DNA from: Anisus vortex
Lineage: Eukaryota; Mollusca; Gastropoda; Planorbidae
Reading direction: 5' to 3'
Assembly (NCBI GenBank): GCA_949126835.1
Contig: OX421502.1
Span: 37,347,416 to 37,411,415 of the forward strand
DNA length: 64,000 nt
Below, in pieces: positions 61,501 to 64,000 of the stretch. Position 1 is the first letter of the stretch. The number at the start of each line of letters is the position of its first letter. Below the pieces are notes generated by a model. The model did not search any database, had not been told where the DNA came from, and was given only the letters and a program-made list of their open reading frames with translations. A program made the position numbers and the translations under genes.

Positions 61501-63550
61501 CTAATACAAACAATGAATGGTCAATGTGAAGGTGTAGTGTTAACCAATAACAAACTTTGAGATATTTCATTCGCTATTTGCATTTTAAGCCCTTTCAATA
61601 AAAGACACATTTGCACCGGAATTCATGTGAAACATCACTCACCTCTTCTTCCAGCTTCTGTATTCTCTCCTCTTCCAGTAGTCTCAGCCTCTCTGCCTCT
61701 TCTTTAGCTTTTTGTTCTTCTTCTTGAAGCTTTTTCAAGTGCTCCTTGAGTTGAGCAATCTAGGAAGCAAAGAATAACGGCATTGAAATGTAACATTGGT
61801 AAATTGGTGCCATTTTTTAAAATAAATAATAAATCTGTAAACAAATATACTTTTTCTTCAGTCTAGCTAAACTAACCTTTTTATTTGGTTTGGCTTTCTC
61901 TTTATCTTCTTTTTCTCCCTTTTTCTTTTTCTTCTTTTTTCCATCTTTGGCATCTTCTTTTATAAAAAAACATTTGTGACAAAAAGAAAAATATAATTAG
62001 AAATAAAAAACAAATATTTTTTTTTCATATGCTTTATGCATTGTATTTTATTGTAAAACCTAATATCAATTACTATGTAAAACTACATTTCATGCAGTGC
62101 TAGTGCTTTGATTACAGGGCCAATTAGCGAAGATTCAACCAGTTGTGAGACTATTAAGGTGGGTTTTTTTTTGTTTTTTTACAAAGACACTAATGAAGGG
62201 ATCTACAACTGACTGTCACAGATTAATTATTTCATCATACTTATCTTTAATTATACTAACAATGCTATAGACTTTTATTGTAGAAAATACTATATTTTTC
62301 AGATCTTGTTTCTTTTAAATTAAGTCAGTTAATGTTGGTTAAGTCAATGTGTAACTAGTAGGTACCCGTTGGACCAAATTGATCATAGGGCGATGGCATA
62401 CTAGGGAATGTGTGGCCAGCACAAGGCCCAGCCACCTTTACTTTACCCCAACTAATGTCAGGTACCCATCAGAGCTGGGTAGACTCAGGGACACCATCGA
62501 GTCCCTGGAAAAATAATTCTAGCTTTCACCAGGATTCGAACGTATGTCAATAAGTGTTTGGTACCTATTCCTTGGTTCACTACAACAGGCTTGTTATAAT
62601 TAACAGGTAGAATACCTTCCTTGTCCCCTTCATTGTCAGGGCTGCTCTCTTTGCTCTCTGATTTTTCGGGTGGGACGCCAGCAGAAGGTAGAGCTGGCTC
62701 CTCATGTTTTGCAGCAGTTATAGTTTGGCCAGTCGCATCAACATCCTCCTTTTTTCCCTTTTTCTGCTTTTGCTTCTCCTGTAGTTTTTTTATATGAATG
62801 TTTTGTACATGAAGAATTTAATTATATTTATTGATCAATGTTTGGTATTTAGCAAACGGTTTTTTTCTGCATAGGTTTGCTTACTATTAGTAAAATACAA
62901 TATTTTACATTTGAATACCATAGTACTTAAAAAAAAAAAACTTGGATTATAAATGGAAAGTACAAGATTCTTACCAATAATTTCTTCTGCTTTTCTCTCT
63001 CTTTCTTTTCTTTCTTTTTCTGAGCGGCAGTTTTCACTGTGCCTGCTTCACCCTCCTCCTCCTCATCACTGTCATCTTCCAAATCTTCCCCGTCTTTCTT
63101 TTTCTCAACCTCTCCACCCTTGACTTTTTGACCTTTCTTTTTCTTCTTGCCTTCATCCTCCTCATCCTCGTAGTCATCGATGGTTACGACCCTGGGCTCC
63201 TCCACCCTCTCCTGCTCAGCCTCTTCCGCTTTGCCTTTCTTTCCTTTCTTCTTGCGGTCAAACTCCTCGTCATCATAGTCGTCAATGGTGACAACCTTGG
63301 GCTCGACTTTGGGTACTTCCCTGTGCTCAAGCGGAACCTCTGTTTCGGGTTGCTTGTCCTCATCATCCGCCTTCTTAGACTTCTTTCCTTTCTTTTTCTC
63401 TGGTTTTTTATCCAGGCTGGCCATAATGGCTTCAATGTCTTCATCAGCGGCAGACAGTGGCTTTTTTTCTTTTTTCTTACCTTTGTCTTTCTTTTTGGAT
63501 TTGTTCACTTCAGGTACCACTGTTTCAAGGACTATATCATCCTTTTCATC
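25264..63550 (-). CDS. EIF5B: eukaryotic translation initiation factor 5B, 21 exons, 5'-incomplete
   Basis: Cytosolic GTPase (bacterial IF2 homologue) that joins the 60S subunit to the 48S complex and is released after GTP hydrolysis. Joining the 21 exons listed separately gives 3435 nt in one frame: 1144 residues and a TGA stop, all GT-AG introns. Numbering from the first residue in the window: 1-540 is a Lys/Glu/Asp-rich low-complexity region; G1 GHVDTGKT 562-569; switch [11 protein letters not shown] 586-595; G3 DTPGH 626-630 with the catalytic His; G4 NKVD 680-683; G5 SAH 748-750; domain II about 780-850; domain III about 900-960; domain IV from about 965 to the C-terminal helix ending FEIL. 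Order and motifs match animal eIF5B throughout. Human eIF5B is about 1220 residues, so roughly the first 80-150 residues and the start codon lie beyond 64000. No frameshift or internal stop was found, so this is a functional gene. Confidence 0.97.
25620..25772 (-). mobile_element. SINE family 2 copy in the last EIF5B intron
   Basis: Reverse complement of the family at 999-1176: B-box GGTTCTAGCCC, then CCCTGCCGCCCTGCAGAG and CTTCTATCTAGAAGGAATG. The tail is diverged. It lies in the intron between exon t and the last exon. Confidence 0.7.
26328..27192 (-). repeat. 48-bp minisatellite, about 18 units, overlapping the EIF5B exon t donor
   Basis: On the minus strand the unit reads GTCTGTCCACTATATGGTTG, then TCTCTGTGTCAATGTTGTGG and TCAAGGAG or TCAGCAAG. 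The final unit is the end of exon t itself (GTTGGTCAGCAAG) followed by its donor GTCAGTCC. Most units are 48 bp; a few are 46 or 50 bp. Each unit therefore repeats an (A/C)AG-GTCTGT donor-like site. Confidence 0.9.
27176..27337 (-). CDS. EIF5B: EIF5B exon t, domain IV
   Basis: 54 codons, phase 0 at both ends. [20 protein letters not shown] then [20 protein letters not shown] and [12 protein letters not shown]. Donor GTCAGT is non-consensus at +3. The last ~17 nt of this exon and its donor belong to the adjacent 48-bp minisatellite (26328-27192), so donor-like copies recur downstream. Retention of the intron would add 36 in-frame codons before a TAA at 27065-27067 and remove the C-terminal helix. 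Confidence 0.97.
29325..29800 (-). mobile_element. SINE family 1 copy split by a CCGAAA-rich insert
   Basis: 29325-29395 carries the SINE 3' block (GGGCCGGCGAAGCAGCGTTT, TTTCTGTGGC) and 29753-29775 the B-box side (CCAGGATTCGAAC). Between them 29396-29752 is unrelated sequence in which CCGAAA/TTTCGG recurs in short palindromic combinations. The central SINE body is missing. Confidence 0.5.
31541..31571 (+). repeat. (GT)n microsatellite
   Basis: About 15 GT units in the 7.1-kb EIF5B intron. Confidence 0.9.
32770..33800 (+). repeat. two diverged copies of an AT-rich element
   Basis: Copy one (about 32770-33232) and copy two (about 33263-33800) share CAGATAAACAT, ACTACAATGAAC and TTTAGGAAAG. 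Each also has a spacer before ATCTGGGTCTCC or AACCCAGATCGCC, and a final block like ACATGTCTTTAAATTGAC followed by a TATATATA end. CCACGGCGTTGCCCGG at 33241 marks the junction. Related final blocks occur at 30870-30950 and, inverted, at 17735-17800. Confidence 0.55.
34393..34696 (-). CDS. EIF5B: EIF5B exon s, helix 12 and domain IV
   Basis: 304 nt, phase 2 in, phase 0 out. [20 protein letters not shown] then [20 protein letters not shown] covers the long linker helix; [20 protein letters not shown] then [11 protein letters not shown] starts domain IV, which contacts initiator Met-tRNA and eIF1A. Donor GTAAGC. Confidence 0.98.
34770..34960 (-). mobile_element. diverged SINE family 1 copy in intron
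   Basis: GGGCTAGTGAAGCAGCATTC, ATGTCAGGTATCC and GTCAGGGACACC mark it as family 1. The tRNA head is eroded. Confidence 0.55.
35030..35510 (+). mobile_element. element R1, copy C
   Basis: GTATACCTGCACTGTCACCC, TTCCTCCCCACCGAGTCTC, TGTACTCTTGGTGGAAG and CACTTCGCCAGCTTTGAGGC. It contains an internal ~51-bp duplication around 35331-35425 (GCTCTTGTTAGT ... ACTATGTCCCC). Lies in the EIF5B intron before exon r. Confidence 0.6.
35560..35720 (+). repeat. ~40-bp degenerate tandem repeat, 4 units
   Basis: Units contain TTCTGAAAAGTCC, AGTACTAAATCAC and GACATTTATAA. Lies in the intron before exon r. Confidence 0.7.
35761..35837 (-). CDS. EIF5B: EIF5B exon r, domain III end
   Basis: 77 nt, phase 0 in, phase 2 out. 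[20 protein letters not shown] then LEHDS, with the last Gln codon split across the intron. Acceptor CTTTCAG, donor GTAAGT. Confidence 0.98.
35966..36097 (-). CDS. EIF5B: EIF5B exon q, domain III
   Basis: 44 codons, phase 0 at both ends. [20 protein letters not shown] then [20 protein letters not shown], the signature alpha/beta domain III shared with bacterial IF2. Acceptor TTTGTAG, donor GTAAGC. Confidence 0.98.
36695..36826 (-). CDS. EIF5B: EIF5B exon p, domain II-III linker
   Basis: 44 codons, phase 0 at both ends. [20 protein letters not shown] then [20 protein letters not shown]. Conserved with the NQYEKHKEVEAAQGVKI segment of human. Donor GTTTGA is weak but fixed by frame and by the next exon. 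Confidence 0.97.
36960..37360 (+). mobile_element. element R1, copy D
   Basis: GTCTGGTCTCTGCAGTACAC, ACATCCAGGCACCATCGC, GTCTCTCGGAACCTCTCAGC, GCCCACCAGTGTACTCTTAG and TTTTGAGGCCCATGGG. Lies in the EIF5B intron between exons o and p. Confidence 0.6.
37867..38028 (-). CDS. EIF5B: EIF5B exon o, domain II
   Basis: 54 codons, phase 0 at both ends. [20 protein letters not shown] then the INEGDTIV and [20 protein letters not shown] beta-barrel strands, close to human [20 protein letters not shown]. Acceptor TTCCAG, donor GTTAGT. Confidence 0.98.
38083..38218 (-). mobile_element. truncated SINE family 1 copy
   Basis: AGAGCTGGGTAGACTCAG, CACCAGGATTCGAACCCAGG and ACCAGTCGAGCAAGCTG retain the head and middle. 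A second, very diverged fragment in the opposite direction lies at about 38270-38410. Confidence 0.65.
38490..38745 (+). repeat. ~37-bp degenerate tandem repeat
   Basis: Units carry AATAACTGCACCATAATAAT and GAATGACCAAT, about 7 copies with many changes. Confidence 0.7.
40020..40150 (-). mobile_element. LINE 3'-end fragment
   Basis: AACCCATTCCATGCC and GATGTTAAGTTATTAATG match, in reverse complement, the LINE end at 21048 and the arm at 12585. A separate CAGACGCTCCTTCT tail piece lies at 40228-40241, not collinear with it. Confidence 0.55.
41725..41940 (+). mobile_element. SINE family 1 copy
   Basis: Plus orientation: CCCGGGTTCGTGTCCTGG (B-box), AGTCTACCCAGCTCTAATGG, GTATGCCGTGGCCACG and AACTGGTGAACGCTACTTCA. 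The B-box is mutated. Confidence 0.7.
43125..44065 (-). pseudogene. hAT transposase-like pseudogene (BED-type finger plus dimerisation domain)
   Basis: Starts at ATG 44063-44065 with [20 protein letters not shown] and hits an early stop. It then continues [20 protein letters not shown] and CTICHIDF...[11 protein letters not shown], a C2H2/BED-like finger. Downstream [20 protein letters not shown] matches the usual start of the transposase core. Near the 3' end [20 protein letters not shown] then CERVFS is the hATC dimerisation motif (normally HSNAxCERVFS), followed by a frameshift and [10 protein letters not shown]. The RNase H-like core is mostly deleted. Confidence 0.7.
44765..44990 (-). 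pseudogene. second copy of the hAT transposase 5' end
   Basis: ATG at 44898-44900, [20 protein letters not shown] then [11 protein letters not shown] and a stop. It lacks the early stop present at the equivalent point in 43125-44065, so it preserves an older state of that codon, but it breaks off before the finger. Confidence 0.6.
45436..45672 (+). repeat. 10-bp tandem array
   Basis: Unit ACACAGACAT or ACACAGACTT, more than 20 copies, ending in ACACACAGAC variants. Open in several frames because the unit lacks stops. Confidence 0.92.
46385..46605 (+). mobile_element. SINE family 1 copy
   Basis: Plus orientation: GAGTCTATCCAGCTCTGATG, TATGCCGTGGCCACAGAAAC and GAACGCTGCTTCACCGGCCC, with TTTACT at the 3' end. 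It lies directly upstream of the LINE remnant at 46735. Confidence 0.7.
46735..47110 (+). pseudogene. non-LTR retrotransposon ORF2 C-terminus, frameshifted
   Basis: One frame gives [10 protein letters not shown], a stop, then RWIGHT. A +1 shift then gives [20 protein letters not shown] followed by [20 protein letters not shown] and LSWGELKK. Together this is the RRWRWIGHTLR...QGKRxxGRPxxTWRRxxxxE pattern that ends many LINE ORF2 proteins. The stop and frameshift mark it as dead. Confidence 0.7.
48440..48625 (-). mobile_element. SINE family 2 copy in the 16.7-kb intron
   Basis: Reverse complement shows GGTTCTAGCTC, CCCGCCGCACTGCAGGAG, a GTCCTGGTGGACG segment and CTTCTATCTAGAAGGAAC, matching 999-1176. 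It sits just before the 21-bp minisatellite. Confidence 0.7.
48701..48952 (+). repeat. 21-bp minisatellite, 12 identical copies
   Basis: The unit starts AACAACACTATGATTGAAGA and ends with T. All 12 copies are identical. In one plus frame it reads NNTMIED twelve times inside an open stretch 48596-49099. There is no splice or domain evidence, and EIF5B is transcribed from the other strand. Confidence 0.95.
49574..50968 (+). repeat. 31-bp satellite, 45 units without indels
   Basis: The unit reads TTAACATCAGCTGTTATGAC then TATAACTTTTA (GTA in early units). The first CAGCTG is at 49584 and the last at 50948; the distance is exactly 44 x 31. Variants are few: GTA/TTA at the unit end, TTCACATC in four units, and one CAGCTATT at about 50576. 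Confidence 0.97.
51530..51660 (+). repeat. ~43-bp tandem repeat, 3-4 units
   Basis: Units contain GAAAATAGTCAAGACTAACC and AGCCAATGAAAATTTCT. Confidence 0.8.
51680..51905 (-). mobile_element. old SINE family 1 copy
   Basis: Recognisable by AGCCACAGCATA, GTGGCAAGCACA and AATGCACTGCGGTTAGAC, but strongly diverged. Confidence 0.45.
53044..53451 (+). pseudogene. LINE ORF2 C-terminus with CCHC-like finger, frameshifted
   Basis: The frame starts [20 protein letters not shown] then [16 protein letters not shown]. After a shift it gives [18 protein letters not shown], then, past an in-frame stop, [21 protein letters not shown] near the end. LRWLGHVxRM...DLLYGE...GRxxLRYKDVCxRD and CxxCxxDCHSRxGLxSHxRxC are hallmarks of a widespread invertebrate non-LTR family. 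Here the His of SHxRxC is replaced (SRTRKC). Confidence 0.8.
54185..54410. repeat. fragment of a dispersed repeat shared with 44690-44775
   Basis: TTATTTCGCCCTTTTAAGTT, AATGAAAGAAAA, then AGCCGGCATGCCGGCAATAG correspond to TTATTTCGCCTTTTAAGTTT, CATGAAAGAAAA and GATAGCCGGCAC near 44690-44775. Class unknown. Confidence 0.45.
54763..54945 (-). CDS. EIF5B: EIF5B exon n, G5 motif
   Basis: 61 codons, phase 0 at both ends. [20 protein letters not shown] then [13 protein letters not shown], where SAH is G5. Ends the G domain and begins domain II (LQAVTME). Acceptor TTCCAG, donor GTAAGA. A 16.7-kb intron follows. Confidence 0.98.
55817..55948 (-). CDS. EIF5B: EIF5B exon m, G4 completion
   Basis: 44 codons, phase 0 at both ends. 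[20 protein letters not shown] and on to LAQE. Starts with VD of NKVD, where human has ID. Continues with the conserved [17 protein letters not shown] helix. Acceptor TTCACAG, donor GTGAGT. Confidence 0.98.
56060..56201 (-). CDS. EIF5B: EIF5B exon l, G domain core
   Basis: 142 nt, phase 2 in, phase 0 out. [20 protein letters not shown] then [16 protein letters not shown] is the hydrophobic core of the G domain. The exon ends on ALNK, the first half of the G4 NKVD motif, which is completed by the next exon. Donor GTACAG. Confidence 0.98.
56560..56627 (-). CDS. EIF5B: EIF5B exon k, G3 motif
   Basis: 68 nt, phase 0 in, phase 2 out. Encodes [20 protein letters not shown] then SF. DTPGH is the G3/switch II motif with the His required for GTP hydrolysis. 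The segment before LPGLL is shorter than in human (FDRENVRIPG). Confidence 0.98.
56873..57055 (+). mobile_element. SINE family 1 copy in EIF5B intron
   Basis: Plus orientation: GTTTGAATCCAGG (B-box side), AGTCTACCCAGCTCTGATGG and GGCTGGGCGCTGTGCTG. It runs opposite to the EIF5B transcript's reading direction. Confidence 0.65.
57399..57509 (-). CDS. EIF5B: EIF5B exon j, switch I
   Basis: 37 codons, phase 0 at both ends. [20 protein letters not shown] followed by TNVP carries switch I with the conserved Thr of GGIT that coordinates magnesium. Acceptor TTGTAG, donor GTAAGG. Confidence 0.98.
57643..57750 (-). CDS. EIF5B: EIF5B exon i, P-loop
   Basis: 36 codons, phase 0 at both ends, residues 539-574. 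[20 protein letters not shown] contains the G1 P-loop GHVDTGKT that binds GTP phosphates. Acceptor TTTTCAG, donor GTAGGG. Confidence 0.98.
57935..58167 (-). CDS. EIF5B: EIF5B exon h, acidic tract
   Basis: 233 nt, phase 1 in, phase 0 out. Opens [20 protein letters not shown], then an almost purely Asp/Glu/Ser tract of about 45 residues just before the G domain, as in animal eIF5B. Acceptor TTCTCAG, donor GTGAGC. The final Lys-rich link to the G domain is shorter than in human. Confidence 0.93.
58375..58632 (-). mobile_element. SINE family 1, near full length, in EIF5B intron
   Basis: GATCATAGGGCTGTTGAAGC, GTGGCCACGGCATACTAGG, CTTTACTTTACCCCAACTAA, AGAGCTGGGTAGACTCAGGG and the head GCCACTCGGCCACAGTACC. 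One of the best-preserved copies. Confidence 0.75.
58715..58927 (-). CDS. EIF5B: EIF5B exon g
   Basis: 213 nt, phase 1 in and out. Ser/Pro/Thr-rich start, then acidic [19 protein letters not shown], equivalent to the DDWEAMASDEE region of vertebrate eIF5B. Acceptor CCACAG, donor GTGAG. Confidence 0.92.
59083..59163 (-). CDS. EIF5B: EIF5B exon f
   Basis: 81 nt, phase 1 in and out. Contains [11 protein letters not shown], matching the conserved PKKRPIYEDKKRKK motif that follows the coiled coil. Acceptor ATTTAG, donor GTCTTT. Confidence 0.94.
59880..60270 (-). mobile_element. two tandem SINE family 1 copies
   Basis: A diverged partial copy (59880-60025: AGAAACAGCATTCAC, CAGAGCTGGATAGACTCAG) is followed by a fuller one (60040-60270: AAAGCTGGGTAGACTCAGGG, GGGTTTGAACTTGGGACCTT). 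Both have the same orientation, in the intron between exons e and f. Confidence 0.65.
60445..60595 (-). CDS. EIF5B: EIF5B exon e, coiled coil
   Basis: 151 nt, phase 0 in, phase 1 out. [20 protein letters not shown] then [19 protein letters not shown] is strongly conserved with the [16 protein letters not shown] segment of human eIF5B. Acceptor TTTTTCAG, donor GTAGAA. Confidence 0.95.
60922..61230 (+). repeat. 54-bp tandem repeat with nested 11-bp repeat
   Basis: Units start ATGTTCAATATCAGTAGTAG and contain ATGTACCAGTATTTAA, four full copies. The TAGTAGGTAGA 11-mer occurs about twice in most units and is amplified to about six in the last one (61160-61230). Lies in the EIF5B intron between exons d and e. 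Confidence 0.9.
61643..61759 (-). CDS. EIF5B: EIF5B exon d, coiled-coil start
   Basis: 39 codons, phase 0 at both ends. [20 protein letters not shown] and onward is a Glu/Lys/Leu heptad-like helix matching the MQEALAKLKEEEE segment of vertebrate eIF5B. Acceptor CCTAG, donor GTGAG. Confidence 0.93.
61877..61956 (-). CDS. EIF5B: EIF5B exon c
   Basis: 80 nt, phase 1 in, phase 0 out. Encodes [20 protein letters not shown] and then KAKPNKK, resembling the poly-Lys segment of animal eIF5B just before its coiled coil. Acceptor TAAAAG is weak; donor is GTTAGT. Supported by frame closure on both sides. Confidence 0.88.
62362..62548 (-). mobile_element. SINE family 1 copy with internal deletion
   Basis: GACCAAATTGATCATAGGGC joins directly to GATGGCATACTAGGGAATG, missing the ~30-bp TGGTGAAGCAGCG block. 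The rest, to CACCAGGATTCGAAC, is well preserved. Confidence 0.7.
62616..62778 (-). CDS. EIF5B: EIF5B exon b
   Basis: 163 nt, phase 0 in, phase 1 out. Starts [12 protein letters not shown] and ends in NEGDKE. Acceptor CTACAG, donor GTATTC. Part of the unstructured charged N-terminal region. Confidence 0.9.
62975..63550 (-). CDS. EIF5B: EIF5B exon a (first exon in window)
   Basis: 192 codons, phase 0 at both ends, residues 1-192. Acceptor CTCAG precedes 63550 and donor GTAAG follows 62975. Highly charged, with Lys clusters and acidic runs. It contains an internal duplication: [11 protein letters not shown] at 86-96 and [11 protein letters not shown] at 121-131, each followed by a Lys/Gly-rich stretch. 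It ends in [16 protein letters not shown], like the Lys-rich N-terminus of animal eIF5B. It is not the initiator exon, because the frame stays open through the acceptor and no Kozak ATG is present. Confidence 0.93.
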
Positions 63551-64000
63551 CTGAGAAAAATGAAAAAGGAAAAACTATCAAGGAAAGTAAATAAACTGCA
63601 GCTGACTTCTGGATGTAAGCCAAGAAGCAATTAAATTTTTGGGGCGGAATCTGTGCAAATTACTAAAACATTTTTCTCATCACATTACCATAGAGCTGGT
63701 GATTTTCAAACAAAACTTTCTATGGTTTAAAATTACATTTATTTTTTTGAACTTGAGTAATTATCAAAAATTAACATCTTTAAAAACTTTTTTTTTGTTA
63801 CATAAAAATGGAAGAATGAATAATATTTGCTCTTGAAATGTTGTTTTAATGGATCATAAAAAAAATGTTTAAGGTATAAATATATATATGTTCAACTAAT
63901 TGTTGACAAAATATTATTTATTATTGGACAAGCTACCAAAATAAAAAGACCTAGTCTTTAGTTTGTAATGTAAAAAGAAGCCCATACTGCTAGTAACTAA
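63551..64000 (-). other. EIF5B intron upstream of exon a (partial)
   Basis: AT-rich sequence preceding the acceptor at 63551-63555. I see no Lys/Glu-rich open frame that could be a further exon, so upstream exons lie outside the window. Confidence 0.7.

Noticed and set aside
62215..62250. Possible intronic C/D snoRNA (ATGATGA on the minus strand at about 62233)
   Set aside because: No CTGA D-box at suitable distance and no terminal stem.
999..62548. Functional tRNA genes at the SINE heads
   Set aside because: A- and B-boxes are followed by SINE bodies, heads are mutated and do not fold as complete cloverleafs by eye.
63128..63634. 168-codon plus-strand hydrophobic frame resembling a membrane protein
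   Set aside because: Antisense of the Lys/Glu-rich EIF5B exon a; hydrophobicity is the complement of Lys/Glu codons.

Overview
The window is a piece of animal nuclear genome, most likely from a mollusc and probably a gastropod. The evidence is one conserved gene split into many short exons with GT-AG introns, together with tRNA-derived SINEs, 5'-truncated LINE ends, hAT and MITE relics, many minisatellites and long poly(G)/poly(C) runs. The species assignment is inference from repeat style and eIF5B sequence; no lineage-specific marker gene is present.

The only gene I can support is EIF5B (translation initiation factor 5B, the ribosomal-subunit-joining GTPase) on the minus strand. I resolved 21 consecutive exons from 63550 down to the stop codon at 25264. 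Their phases close exactly: 3435 nt, 1144 codons plus TGA. The window holds part of the charged N-terminal region, then the complete G domain and domains II, III and IV. The initiator exon(s) lie beyond the right edge. Most introns are 0.1-1.3 kb; three are larger: 1.8 kb (25372-27175), 7.1 kb (27338-34392) and 16.7 kb (38029-54762).

Layout: 1-24737 is downstream of EIF5B and holds no recognisable gene. It carries a 25-bp minisatellite (1735-2447), a 46-bp triplet (2502-2639), a degenerate ~92-bp array (6667-7490), SINEs, LINE ends, two MITE-like elements and a 42-bp array. 24738-25263 is the probable 3' UTR. 25264-63550 is EIF5B, with introns full of repeats. The largest intron alone contains a hAT relic with terminal repeats, two LINE C-terminal remnants, a 10-bp array, a perfect 21-bp array and a 45-copy 31-bp satellite. 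63551-64000 is the start of the next intron upstream.

No previously undescribed multi-gene system is visible. The most interesting signals are structural: a minisatellite that includes the 5' splice site of EIF5B's penultimate exon and repeats a donor-like site every 48 bp; an indel-free 31-bp satellite with a CAGCTG E-box in nearly every unit; a SINE that shares its 3' tail with a LINE end; and an element whose insertion into a tandem duplication reveals its boundaries.
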